From Streptomyces sp. JH14 (GTDB lineage Bacteria > Actinomycetota > Actinomycetes > Streptomycetales > Streptomycetaceae): a stretch of DNA of 64,000 nucleotides. Numbering within the stretch: the stretch's first letter is position 1; each line of letters starts with the position of its first letter. The position numbers were made by a program, and so were the translations under genes. The notes under the pieces are model-generated. The model ran no database searches. It was not told where the DNA came from and worked only from the letters and a program-made list of their open reading frames with translations. Shown here piece after piece: positions 1 through 7,747 of this stretch. The stretch spans positions 3,410,001-3,474,000 of the forward strand of contig NZ_JAJNEL010000001.1 in NCBI RefSeq assembly GCF_029428675.1. The letters run 5' to 3'.

Positions 1-1
1 C

Positions 2-559
2 GCCATCGACCGGTTCGACCCCGAGCGCGGCGTCCAGTTCCCGACCTTCGCGATGCCGACCGTCGTCGGCGAGATCAAGCGGTACTTCCGGGACAACGTA
101 CGTACCGTCCACGTACCGCGGCGGCTTCACGAGCTCTGGGTCCAGGTCACCGGCGCCACCGAGGACCTGACGACCGCGCACGGCCGCTCACCCACCACCG
201 CCGAGATCGCCGCACGGCTGAAGATCTCCGAGGACGAGGTCCTCGCCTGCATCGAGGCGGGCCGCTCCTACCACGCGACGTCGCTGGAAGCGGCCCAGGA
301 GGGCGACGGACTGCCCGGACTGCTCGACCGGCTCGGCTACGAGGACCCCGCGCTCGCCGGGGTCGAACACCGCGATCTGGTCCGGCATCTGCTCGTCCAG
401 CTACCCGAACGTGAGCAGCGGATCCTGCTGCTGCGCTACTACAGCAATCTGACGCAGTCGCAGATCAGCGCCGAGTTGGGTGTCTCCCAGATGCACGTGT
501 CAAGGCTGCTGGCCCGAAGTTTCGCCCGACTTCGATCCGCAAACAGGATCGAGGCGTAA
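2..559 (+). CDS. sigN: SigB/SigF-type RNA polymerase sigma factor, 3' part (SigN-like)
   Basis: Partial gene: the frame is already open at the left edge, so the start and sigma region 1.2 are missing. Visible are the end of region 2 ([19 protein letters not shown], then [11 protein letters not shown]), region 3 and a region 4 helix-turn-helix ([19 protein letters not shown]). This is a group 3 stress/sporulation sigma factor that directs RNA polymerase to alternative promoters and is normally held by a SpoIIAB-like anti-sigma factor. It closely matches the sigF product just downstream, as expected of a tandem duplication. In S. coelicolor the neighbour of sigF is sigN; the symbol is given on that remembered order and is less certain than the family. 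Confidence 0.85.
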   Translation, partial: AIDRFDPERGVQFPTFAMPTVVGEIKRYFRDNVRTVHVPRRLHELWVQVTGATEDLTTAHGRSPTTAEIAARLKISEDEVLACIEAGRSYHATSLEAAQEGDGLPGLLDRLGYEDPALAGVEHRDLVRHLLVQLPEREQRILLLRYYSNLTQSQISAELGVSQMHVSRLLARSFARLRSANRIEA

Positions 560-646
560 CCGGAACGGGTAAACCGTTCAAGGTCCCTTCCAGGTCGACG
601 GAATGCCGCACACGCCTTGTTAACTGCACGTATTCCACCTTGACTT

Positions 647-683
647 GTCGACATGTCACTACAGCGTGTTGCCGACATGTGAC
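647..683. promoter_or_regulatory. Imperfect direct repeat upstream of sigF
   Basis: Two 13-mers, GTCGACATGTCAC (647-659) and GCCGACATGTGAC (671-683), agree at 11 of 13 positions and start 24 bp apart, in the gap before sigF. A TTGACT hexamer lies just before the first (640-645). The arrangement looks like tandem sites for a regulator of sigF. In S. coelicolor sigF transcription is known to need the early whi genes; which protein, if any, binds here is not shown. Confidence 0.4.
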
Positions 684-794
684 ATTCTGCGTGAACCGCG
701 TTTGCCGCAGCCCCGCCTCCGGTATTCAGGTGGAGGCTGCGTTCCTCCGATGGTCGCGGCTCAACGCGACCGTCCGCGACCTCAAGGGGGTGGC

Positions 795-1661
795 ATGTCC
801 GTAGAACAGGGCAGCTCGAAGGTGCTCACGCTCACCAAGAGCGCACCCGCACCCGTTGTGCTCACCAGCTCGCCGGAAGCCATCGACACCCGCACTCTGT
901 CCCGCTCCCTGTTCCTGCGGCTCGCCGCCCTGGGTCCGGCACCGGACCACGACGGACCGGACAGCCCGGAGCGTGCCTACGTGCGGGACACACTCATCGA
1001 GCTCAACCTCCCGCTCGTGCGGTACGCGGCGGCGCGGTTCCGGAGCCGTAACGAACCGATGGAGGACATCGTCCAGGTCGGCACGATCGGCCTGATCAAG
1101 GCGATCGACCGGTTCGACTGCGAACGGGGTGTGGAGTTCCCGACGTTCGCGATGCCCACCGTCGTCGGCGAGATCAAGCGCTTCTTCCGTGACACCTCCT
1201 GGTCGGTGCGGGTGCCGCGCCGGCTCCAGGAACTGCGGCTCGCGCTGACCAAGACCAGCGACGAGCTGGCCCAGAAGCTCGACCGCTCGCCGACCGTGCC
1301 GGAGCTCGCGGCGGCGCTCGGGGTCTCCGAGGAGGACGTGGTCGACGGACTGGCCGTCGGCAACGCGTACACAGCCTCTTCACTGGACTCGCCCTCTCCC
1401 GAGGACGACGGCGGTGAGGGCTCCCTCGCGGACCGGCTCGGTTACGAGGACTCGGCACTGGAAGGAGTCGAGTACCGCGAATCGCTGAAGCCGCTGCTGG
1501 CCAAGCTCCCGCCCCGCGAGCGGCAGATCATCATGCTGCGGTTCTTCGCCAACATGACCCAGTCGCAGATCGGCGAGGAGGTCGGCATCTCGCAGATGCA
1601 TGTCTCGCGGCTGCTCACCCGGACCCTGGCCCAGCTCCGGGAAGGACTCATCGCCGACTAG
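795..1661 (+). CDS. sigF: RNA polymerase sigma factor SigF
   Basis: A 288-residue group 3 sigma factor of the SigB/SigF/SigG family. Region 2 is visible around residues 85-135 ([19 protein letters not shown], then [18 protein letters not shown]) and region 4 HTH near residues 250-280 ([19 protein letters not shown]). In Streptomyces SigF acts late in spore maturation, including spore pigment and wall, and is controlled by SpoIIAB-like anti-sigma factors. ATG 795 was chosen over an in-frame upstream ATG at 645 because AAGGGGG precedes it at normal spacing and because the extra 50 residues are not sigma-like. The preceding gene encodes a close paralogue. A palindromic repeat begins right at the stop codon. 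Confidence 0.92.
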   Translation: MSVEQGSSKVLTLTKSAPAPVVLTSSPEAIDTRTLSRSLFLRLAALGPAPDHDGPDSPERAYVRDTLIELNLPLVRYAAARFRSRNEPMEDIVQVGTIGLIKAIDRFDCERGVEFPTFAMPTVVGEIKRFFRDTSWSVRVPRRLQELRLALTKTSDELAQKLDRSPTVPELAAALGVSEEDVVDGLAVGNAYTASSLDSPSPEDDGGEGSLADRLGYEDSALEGVEYRESLKPLLAKLPPRERQIIMLRFFANMTQSQIGEEVGISQMHVSRLLTRTLAQLREGLIAD

Positions 1662-1820
1662 GGCCTTTCGTTCGGATCAGGCTGGATCAGGGAGCGGGGT
1701 CTGGTGCGTGCAGCTGCAGGGCGGAGGAAGGAGCCGACGCGGAGCGTCGGGGACTGACGACAACGCGGCAGATGTGCGTGCCCGACCCCGCGAGCCCAGC
1801 ATGATCCGAACGAGAGGCCC
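1661..1820. repeat. Palindromic MITE-like repeat element
   Basis: A 160-bp near-palindrome. Its ends are GGGCCTTTCGTTCGGATCA (1661-1679) and TGATCCGAACGAGAGGCCC (1802-1820), inverted repeats matching at 18 of 19 positions. The centre is a perfect small hairpin, CCGACGC-GGA-GCGTCGG (1734-1750), and the inner arms also pair imperfectly. It contains no gene. A shortened relative occurs at 8728-8802. The structure fits a non-autonomous mobile or BIME-like element; it may also act as a transcription terminator for sigF. Confidence 0.75.
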
Positions 1821-1911
1821 TGGGAGCCTGCAGCGCGAGGGGCTCCTCGCCGACCGTGGAGCCAGGAGCACAAGGGTTCCGAATTGACGGACCGTCAGCC
1901 ACACTGACGCG

Positions 1912-2748
1912 ATGCGACGTCAGACATTCGGCTCGACCGGCCGCCGGGGCACCCTGATCGCCGCCTCGGCGGCCGTGCTGTGCCTGGGCGGCGCGCTCGC
2001 CGCCTGCGGCGCGGGGGCGGGCGACGGTGACGGCTATGTGGCGGTCGGCGCGGCGGGGGCGGGGCGGGAGAAGGCGCCCACCGCGCCGGTGGCACCCTCG
2101 GGGAAGGTGACGCTGATCCCGCTGGACGGTTCCGGGGGCGACGGCGGCGGTGCACGGCCGAAGCCGGGATCCTCCGCGAAGAGCGACGGCGCGGGGAATG
2201 CGGGAGGCCCCGGGGACACCGGCGACGGTATGGACACCGGTACACAGGCGCCCGGCTCGCCCGGCGCCTCGCCGTCCGGGGTCACCCCGGGCTCCGCGAG
2301 CAGCTCGGGCGGCGGCGGTGACGGCGGGGCAGGTGGTACGAGCGGTACCGGAGGTTCGAGCGGCACGGGCGGTACCGGCGCAGGAAGCGGCTCGCCCGGC
2401 TCCTCCACCCCGTCCGCGCCGGGCGCCACCGCACCCGCAGGGCCTGCGGTGCTGGCGCTGGGCGCACCCGAGCGGGCGGCGGCCGATGACCGCTGGTGCG
2501 AGAAGGTGACCCTCGAGTTCCGCAACACCGGTGGCTCACCGGTCCGGTCGGGAACGGTCACGTTCGCCACGCACATCATCGGCGCGCTCGGGATCGACTG
2601 GGCGACCGTGGAAACGTCCGCGCCGCTGCCCGCGCCGATCGACGCGGGGGCGGCGCGGAAGAAGACGTACACCGTCTGTGCGGACGCCTGGCGGGTGCCC
2701 CTGGGCATGCATGTCGAGACCCGGGACGTCACCGCCGTCTGGAAGTGA
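1912..2748 (+). CDS. Putative lipoprotein with Gly/Ser/Pro-rich linker
   Basis: A 278-residue exported protein. The N-terminus has basic residues, a hydrophobic stretch and a lipobox (LGGALAAC, Cys about residue 33), so it should be lipid-anchored outside the membrane. Residues about 65-180 are a low-complexity Gly/Ser/Pro/Thr linker. The last ~95 residues form a compact domain containing WCEKVTLEFRNTGGSPV and a second Cys (TYTVCADAW), so a disulfide is plausible. I do not recognise the domain; its beta-strand-rich look is compatible with a cell-surface binding module. ATG 1912 lacks an obvious strong ribosome binding site. Confidence 0.7.
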   Translation: MRRQTFGSTGRRGTLIAASAAVLCLGGALAACGAGAGDGDGYVAVGAAGAGREKAPTAPVAPSGKVTLIPLDGSGGDGGGARPKPGSSAKSDGAGNAGGPGDTGDGMDTGTQAPGSPGASPSGVTPGSASSSGGGGDGGAGGTSGTGGSSGTGGTGAGSGSPGSSTPSAPGATAPAGPAVLALGAPERAAADDRWCEKVTLEFRNTGGSPVRSGTVTFATHIIGALGIDWATVETSAPLPAPIDAGAARKKTYTVCADAWRVPLGMHVETRDVTAVWK

Positions 2749-2771
2749 CGGGTGGAGGGGGCCGGAGCCGG

Positions 2772-2978
2772 TCAGCCGAGCGCGAGCCAGGCGACCGCGC
2801 CGAGGACGACGACCACCGCGACGACAGCGAGGATCACCCCGGTCTTCGGTCCGGACGACGCGGGCGGCTGCTGCCGGCGCTGCGGCTCGCCCTCGTCGAC
2901 GAAGGCGCGGAACATCTGCGTGCTGCCCGCCGGGTCGTGACCCTCGGGACCCTGGGGCGCATGGGGGTTGTGTGCCAT
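2772..2978 (-). CDS. Small single-pass membrane protein
   Basis: A 68-residue protein beginning MAHNPHAPQGPEGHDPAGS, with a soluble Pro/Gln/Arg-rich N-terminal half and one C-terminal hydrophobic helix (VILAVVAVVVVLGAVAWLAL) ending at the C-terminus. This tail-anchored or type II layout is common among small conserved streptomycete membrane proteins; no function is known to me. A longer in-frame extension to 3098 exists, but its residues look like non-coding translation, so ATG 2978 was chosen. It converges on the lipoprotein gene, ending 23 bp after its stop. Confidence 0.65.
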   Translation of the reverse strand: MAHNPHAPQGPEGHDPAGSTQMFRAFVDEGEPQRRQQPPASSGPKTGVILAVVAVVVVLGAVAWLALG

Positions 2979-3181
2979 GGGCCAGGACCCTAGCGAACTC
3001 GGGGGTACGCCCCAACCCCCGGGTCCGTGAAGGGCCGGGGGTGGAGACGGAGAACCGGTGAACCGCTCCGGTCCGTGGCGCAGGACACATCCCCGCAAAG
3101 TCCACCGGTCACACGCTGGGCGTTTGACCCGAACACGGCACAGGCTTTTGCGTTCCTTTACTTATGCAAGCCCCGTTTCGT

Positions 3182-3223
3182 TTGCCTGCAGCAACCAACA
3201 GTTCTATGGTTGCCCTAAGCAAC
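3182..3223. promoter_or_regulatory. Two inverted-repeat candidate MarR operators
   Basis: Two 13-bp inverted repeats of the form TTGCCnnnAGCAA occur at 3182-3194 (TTGCCTGCAGCAA) and 3210-3222 (TTGCCCTAAGCAA), 28 bp apart, directly upstream of a MarR-family gene. The second extends to GTTGC-N5-GCAAC (3209-3223). Symmetric sites of this size just before the regulator gene fit autoregulation of the MarR gene and the MFS gene behind it. Confidence 0.55.
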
Positions 3224-3253
3224 AAGATGCATGTAGATCAGTCTGGGGGTCCC

Positions 3254-3775
3254 GTGGCCGCACGGAGTCAGTACGAAGAACTGGCTCGGCAGCTCAGCGC
3301 CGTCGGGGCCGTCAAGCGAGGGATCGCCCGCATCCTGCCTGCTGAATGTCCTGGCGGATCCGCCGCCGTACTGGCTCTCCTCAGTCAGCACGGCGAAATG
3401 CGGATCAGCAGACTCGCCGAGTTGCTGGCCGTCGACATGTCGGTGACCAGCCGTCATGTAGCCCATGTGGCCGAACGTGGCTGGATAGAACGGTCTCCCG
3501 ACCCAGCGGACAAGCGGTCCCGCATTCTGCGGCTGACCCCCGCGGGAGTCGACGCACTCGTCGACCTGAACCTGCGGATCACCGACATGTTCGCCCATCA
3601 CCTTCAGGAATGGTCCGACGACGACGTCGGACAGCTCAACACGCTGCTGGCCCGGCTGCGCGACAGCTTCGCCCGTCGCGGCTCCGGTGGGTGCGCCCCC
3701 GGAAAGCACAGCGACGAGTGCCGTCTGCGGCCCGCCGACAGCGACGACGACTCGTACACCCGTACACCTGTGTAA
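3254..3775 (+). CDS. MarR-family transcriptional regulator
   Basis: A winged-helix repressor of 173 residues from the chosen start. The HTH and wing are recognisable in ISRLAELLAVDMSVTSRHV followed by ERGWIERSPDPADKRSRIL, the typical MarR recognition helix and D-x-R-S/R wing. GTG 3254 is preferred because GGGGG precedes it and both candidate operators then lie upstream; ATG 3206 and ATG 3227 are in-frame alternatives without a clear ribosome binding site. The C-terminal tail (SGGCAPGKHSDEC onward) is Cys/Asp-rich and beyond the usual MarR fold. It sits 23 bp before an MFS exporter gene, the usual arrangement for a ligand-released repressor of an efflux pump. Confidence 0.85.
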   Translation: MAARSQYEELARQLSAVGAVKRGIARILPAECPGGSAAVLALLSQHGEMRISRLAELLAVDMSVTSRHVAHVAERGWIERSPDPADKRSRILRLTPAGVDALVDLNLRITDMFAHHLQEWSDDDVGQLNTLLARLRDSFARRGSGGCAPGKHSDECRLRPADSDDDSYTRTPV

Positions 3776-3798
3776 CAGAAGCAAAGACAAGGAACTCA

Positions 3799-6282
3799 AT
3801 GGCTACGACCACACCCACCGGTGTGCGGGGCGGCCACGCCAAGCACGGGGAAACCGCTTCCCCCGACGGCGCGCCGATGACACACCGGCAGATCATGGAA
3901 GCACTGACCGGGCTGCTGCTCGGCATGTTCGTCGCGATCCTGTCGTCGACCGTCGTCTCCAACGCTCTGCCCGAGATCATCTCGGACCTCGGCGGCGGCC
4001 AGTCCGCGTACACCTGGGTCGTCACGGCCTCGCTGCTCGCGATGACGGCCACCACGCCTCTGTGGGGCAAGCTCTCCGACCTGTTCAGCAAGAAGCTGCT
4101 GGTCCAGATAGCACTGATCATCTACGTCACCGGCTCGATCGTGGCCGGTATGTCGACGAGCAGCGGCATGCTCATCGTCTGCCGTGTCGTACAGGGCATC
4201 GGCGTCGGCGGTCTCTCCGCCCTCGCCCAGATCGTGATGGCCGCGATGATCGCCCCGCGTGAGCGCGGTCGCTACAGCGGCTACCTCGGCGCGGTCTTCG
4301 CCGTCGCCACCGTCGGTGGTCCGCTGCTCGGCGGTGTCATCACCGACACCAGCTGGATGGGCTGGCGCTGGTGCTTCTACGTGGGTGTGCCGTTCGCGGT
4401 CATCGCACTGATCGTGCTGCAGAAGACCCTCAAGCTCCCGGTCGTCAAGCGCGAGGTCAAGGTCGACTGGACGGGCGCGTTCTTCATCAGCGCCGCCGTC
4501 TCGCTGCTGCTGCTCTGGGTGACCTTCGCGGGCGACAAGTACGACTGGAAGTCCTGGCAGACCGCCGCGATGCTGGCCGGCTCCCTGGTGCTGGTCGCAC
4601 TCTTCGTCTTCACCGAGTCCCGGGCCAGCGAGCCGATCATCCCGCTGCGCCTCTTCCGTAACCGCACCATCACGCTGGCCTCGGTCGCCTCGCTGTTCGT
4701 CGGTATCGCGATGTTCGCGGGCACCGTCTTCTTCAGCCAGTACTTCCAGCTGGCCCGCGGCAAGTCGCCGACGATGTCCGGCGTCATGACGATCCCGATG
4801 ATCGCCGGCCTGTTCCTCTCGTCGACCATCTCCGGCCAGATCATCACCAAGACCGGCCGCTGGAAGGCCTGGCTGGTCAGCGGTGGCTTCCTGGTCACCG
4901 CCGGGCTCGGGATGCTCGGCACGATCCGGTACGACACGGAGTACTGGCACATCGCGGTCTTCATGTTCGTGATGGGTCTCGGCGTCGGCATGATGATGCA
5001 GAACCTGGTGCTCGCCACGCAGAACCAGGTCGCCCCGTCCGACCTCGGCTCGGCCAGCTCCGTCGTCACCTTCTTCCGTTCCCTCGGTGGTGCGATCGGC
5101 GTCTCGGCGCTGGGCGCCGTCATGGCGAACCGCGTCACCCACTACGTCAAGGACGGCCTCGCGGACCTCGGTCCGAAGGGCGCCGCCCTGGGCCACGGCG
5201 GTACCGGCGGCGGAGGCATCCCCGACCTGGACAAGCTGCCCGCGCCCTTCCGTACGGTCGTGGAGAGCGCCTACGGGCACGGTGTCGGCGATGTCTTCCT
5301 GTACGCCGCTCCGGCCGCGCTGATCGCCTTCCTGATCACGATCTTCATCAAGGAGGTCGCGCTGAAGACGAACGCCGCGAACGACGCCCCGGCGGAGACC
5401 GAGGTTCCCGCCGCGGTGCTCGCCGAGGTCCCGTCCGGGGCCGCCGCGCTGATCGCCGAGGGAGCGGCCGGGGTCACCTCGGTCGACACACTCGAGGCTC
5501 CGGTGTCGACCACGCCTGGCACCGCGGTGCGCGGTGTGGTGCGCGGCGCCGAAGGCGCGCCGGTGGCCGGGGCCGCCGTCACGCTGATCTCGCTGGGCGG
5601 CCGGCAGCTCGGGCGCTCCGTCGCCCAGGCCGACGGCACCTACGGTCTGGAGGCGCCGGGCTCCGGCAGCTACGTCCTGATCGCATCCGCCGACGGTTTC
5701 CAGCCGCAGGCGTCCACCGTGGTCGTCGGCGACGAGCAGCTGTCGTACGACATCCTGCTCGTCGGTACGAGCGGCCTGACCGGGACCGTGCGGGCCGCCG
5801 AGAGCGGTGCTCCGGTCGACGGCGCCATGGTCATCGTGACCGATGTCCGCGGCGACGTGCTGGCCACCGGCAAGTCCGCCGAGAGCGGCGAGTTCGCCTT
5901 CGCCGAGCTGGTGCCCGGTGCGGTGACCGTCGCGGTGAACGCCGCCGGGTTCCGTCCGCTGGCACTGCCGGTGGAGATCGGCGGCCAGGGCGTCACCCGG
6001 GTCGACGCCGCCCTGCAGGCGGGTGCGCTGGTCCAGGGTGTCGTGCGGGCCGGTGCCGCCCGCCGGCCGCTGCCCGACGCCCGCGTCACGCTGATCGATG
6101 CGGCGGGCAATGTGGTCGCCACCTCGACGACCGGGGACGACGGGGCGTACGCCTTCGCCGACCTGGACGCGGGCGAGTACTCGGTCATCGCGACCGGCTA
6201 CCCGCCGGTGGCCGGCGCGCTGACCGTGGCCGGTCGCGGGGTCGACGGCCACGACATCGAGCTCGCCCACCCCGGCGAGTGA
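3799..6282 (+). CDS. MFS (DHA2-type) transporter with three C-terminal carboxypeptidase-regulatory-like repeats
   Basis: An 827-residue protein. Residues about 30-530 are a DHA2-type major facilitator transporter with many hydrophobic helices; LSSTVVSNALPEI in helix 1 and RVVQGIGVGG in the motif C region are typical of drug/proton antiporters. After about residue 570 come three repeats of roughly 80 residues (about 573-655, 656-735, 742-820), each of the form G-x-V-x-x-A-x-x-G-x-P-V-x-x-A-x-V-T-L-I, then DGTYGLEAPGSGSY or DDGAYAFADLDAGEY. This is the CarboxypepD_reg/Cna_B-like beta-sandwich. AAGGA precedes ATG 3799. Such domains usually sit outside the cell, whereas a 14-helix MFS should have its C-terminus inside, so topology is an open question. 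The next gene also has one such domain. Confidence 0.9.
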   Translation: MATTTPTGVRGGHAKHGETASPDGAPMTHRQIMEALTGLLLGMFVAILSSTVVSNALPEIISDLGGGQSAYTWVVTASLLAMTATTPLWGKLSDLFSKKLLVQIALIIYVTGSIVAGMSTSSGMLIVCRVVQGIGVGGLSALAQIVMAAMIAPRERGRYSGYLGAVFAVATVGGPLLGGVITDTSWMGWRWCFYVGVPFAVIALIVLQKTLKLPVVKREVKVDWTGAFFISAAVSLLLLWVTFAGDKYDWKSWQTAAMLAGSLVLVALFVFTESRASEPIIPLRLFRNRTITLASVASLFVGIAMFAGTVFFSQYFQLARGKSPTMSGVMTIPMIAGLFLSSTISGQIITKTGRWKAWLVSGGFLVTAGLGMLGTIRYDTEYWHIAVFMFVMGLGVGMMMQNLVLATQNQVAPSDLGSASSVVTFFRSLGGAIGVSALGAVMANRVTHYVKDGLADLGPKGAALGHGGTGGGGIPDLDKLPAPFRTVVESAYGHGVGDVFLYAAPAALIAFLITIFIKEVALKTNAANDAPAETEVPAAVLAEVPSGAAALIAEGAAGVTSVDTLEAPVSTTPGTAVRGVVRGAEGAPVAGAAVTLISLGGRQLGRSVAQADGTYGLEAPGSGSYVLIASADGFQPQASTVVVGDEQLSYDILLVGTSGLTGTVRAAESGAPVDGAMVIVTDVRGDVLATGKSAESGEFAFAELVPGAVTVAVNAAGFRPLALPVEIGGQGVTRVDAALQAGALVQGVVRAGAARRPLPDARVTLIDAAGNVVATSTTGDDGAYAFADLDAGEYSVIATGYPPVAGALTVAGRGVDGHDIELAHPGE

Positions 6283-6344
6283 CCGAGTAACAAGGACCCC
6301 TGGCGGGCAGCGCCTCGAGCGGAGAGGCTGCCCCCGGTGGAAAT

Positions 6345-6403
6345 GGGCCCCGGTGGTGGGGACGGCAGGCAGGGGACGGCCTGCCGTCCCCGCCCCGGGG
6401 CCC
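6345..6403 (+). terminator. Long GC-rich hairpin, likely terminator
   Basis: Nested arms pair across an 8-nt loop: GGGGACGGCAGGC (6358-6370) with GCCTGCCGTCCCC (6379-6391), continued outward by GGGCCCCGG (6345-6353) with CCGGGGCCC (6395-6403). It lies between the MFS gene and the yceI-like gene, so most transcription probably stops or is attenuated here. Confidence 0.75.
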
Positions 6404-6438
6404 GACTCATTGAGTCATGGAGCAAGGAGAGAAACGGG

Positions 6439-7254
6439 ATGGGACTTCGCGCACAGGTACGGACGCGGGACGGCTGGGCCGTCCAGCACGCGGTCGTGAC
6501 GCTGACCGACATGACCGGCAACCAGGTGCTGCGAGCCGCCGCCGACGAGGACGGGGCGGTCCGGACCGACGCTCAGCTGCCCGCCGGCGCGTACACGGTG
6601 ATCGTGACGGCCGTCGGGTACGCCCCCGCCGCCTCGACCGCCCTCGTCACGGCGAGCGGCCGGGTCGAGGCGGGCACGGTGGTGCTGGCCCGCCAGGGCG
6701 GCGTGGAGCTGCCGCCGCCGGGGGCCTGGTCGCTGGACCCGGCGCACTGCACGGTGGGCGCGGTCGCGCAGCACCTGGGGATCTCCAGCGTGCACGGCCG
6801 GTTCACCGAGTTCAGCGGCCGGATCGAGATCGCCGAGGAGCTCCACCGGTCCCGGGTCGACGCCGTCATCAGCGCGGCCAGCATCGACACCGGCAACGGC
6901 ATGCGGGACAAGCACCTGCGGTCTCCGGACTTCCTCGACGCGGACCGGTTCCCGGAGATCACGTACCGCTCCGACGGGCTGGATCCGGCCGGTCCCGACC
7001 GCTGGACCGTGCACGGCGAGCTGACCATGCGCGGTGTCGCGCGCAGGGTCGACCTGAATCTGAGCTATCTCGGCACCGGTCCCGACCCGTGGGGCGGGAC
7101 GCGCGCGGCGTTCAGCGCCACGGCCGAACTGCGCCGTGACGACTTCGCCATGAACTACAACCAGGTGGTCCAGGCCGGCATCTCGGCGATCGGTACGACG
7201 CTCCGGGTCGAACTGGACATCCAGGCCGTGCAGGGTGAGTCACTGCCGTCGTAG
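6439..7254 (+). CDS. YceI-family protein with N-terminal carboxypeptidase-regulatory-like domain
   Basis: A 271-residue protein. Residues about 1-85 are a carboxypeptidase-regulatory-like beta-sandwich (VRTRDGWAVQHAVVTLTD, later AGAYTVIVTAVGYAP). Residues about 95-270 are a YceI lipocalin-like barrel (WSLDPAHCTVGAVAQHLG, SSVHGRFTEFSG, LTMRGVARRVDLNL). YceI proteins bind polyisoprenoid or other lipid-like ligands. There is no signal peptide, so it looks cytoplasmic. AAGGAGAG lies seven bases before ATG 6439. The repeat domain shared with the upstream transporter suggests the two act together, perhaps with this protein delivering or sensing the exported ligand; that is inference. Confidence 0.88.
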   Translation: MGLRAQVRTRDGWAVQHAVVTLTDMTGNQVLRAAADEDGAVRTDAQLPAGAYTVIVTAVGYAPAASTALVTASGRVEAGTVVLARQGGVELPPPGAWSLDPAHCTVGAVAQHLGISSVHGRFTEFSGRIEIAEELHRSRVDAVISAASIDTGNGMRDKHLRSPDFLDADRFPEITYRSDGLDPAGPDRWTVHGELTMRGVARRVDLNLSYLGTGPDPWGGTRAAFSATAELRRDDFAMNYNQVVQAGISAIGTTLRVELDIQAVQGESLPS

Positions 7255-7263
7255 TCTGCGGAC

Positions 7264-7734
7264 ATGGCACCCAACATCGCGACCAACACCACCGTGGACC
7301 TCGATGAGTTGCTGGCGTTCGTGCGGCCCCGGCACCGGGCGATCCTGCTGACGACCCGGTCCGACGGCCGCCCCCAGGCCTCCCCGCTCACCTGCGGCGT
7401 CGACGACTCGGGCCGGATCGTCGTCTCGACGTACCCCGAACGGGCCAAGACCCGCAACGCGAAGCGGGACGCGCGCGTGAGCGTGCTCGTCCTGTCGGAC
7501 GACTGGAACGGGGCGTGGGTGCAGATCGACGGCTCGGCCGAGGTGATCGACGCGCCCGAGTCCGTGGAACCGCTCGTCGAGTACTTCCGGAACATCTCGG
7601 GGGAGCACCCGGACTGGGACGAGTACCGGGCGGCGATGGTGAAGCAGGGCAAGTCCATCATCCGGATCACTCCGGAGCGGTGGGGGCCGATCGCCACGGG
7701 CGGCTTCCCCGCCCACCTGGCACCCGGCAGCTGA
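7264..7734 (+). CDS. PPOX-class, probable F420-dependent oxidoreductase
   Basis: A 156-residue split-barrel flavin/deazaflavin protein. ILLTTRSDGRPQASPLTCGVDD near the N-terminus and STYPERAKTRNAKRDARVSV in the middle match the actinobacterial F420-binding FDOR-B/PPOX class, which reduces assorted small substrates with F420H2. Length is normal for the family. It starts only 9 bp after the yceI-like gene and has no clear Shine-Dalgarno sequence, so it is probably translated by read-through from the upstream gene or from a leaderless message. The substrate cannot be told from sequence. Confidence 0.85.
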   Translation: MAPNIATNTTVDLDELLAFVRPRHRAILLTTRSDGRPQASPLTCGVDDSGRIVVSTYPERAKTRNAKRDARVSVLVLSDDWNGAWVQIDGSAEVIDAPESVEPLVEYFRNISGEHPDWDEYRAAMVKQGKSIIRITPERWGPIATGGFPAHLAPGS

Positions 7735-7747
7735 CGGCTGTTCCAGG

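Noticed and set aside
645..794. Upstream ATG extension of SigF
   Set aside because: No ribosome binding site and residues unlike any sigma factor; ATG 795 has AAGGGGG.
3796..6270. Very long open frame on the minus strand opposite the MFS gene
   Set aside because: It is rich in Asp/His/Arg/Gly, as expected from antisense reading of high-GC codons, has no domains, and lies fully opposite a clear transporter gene.
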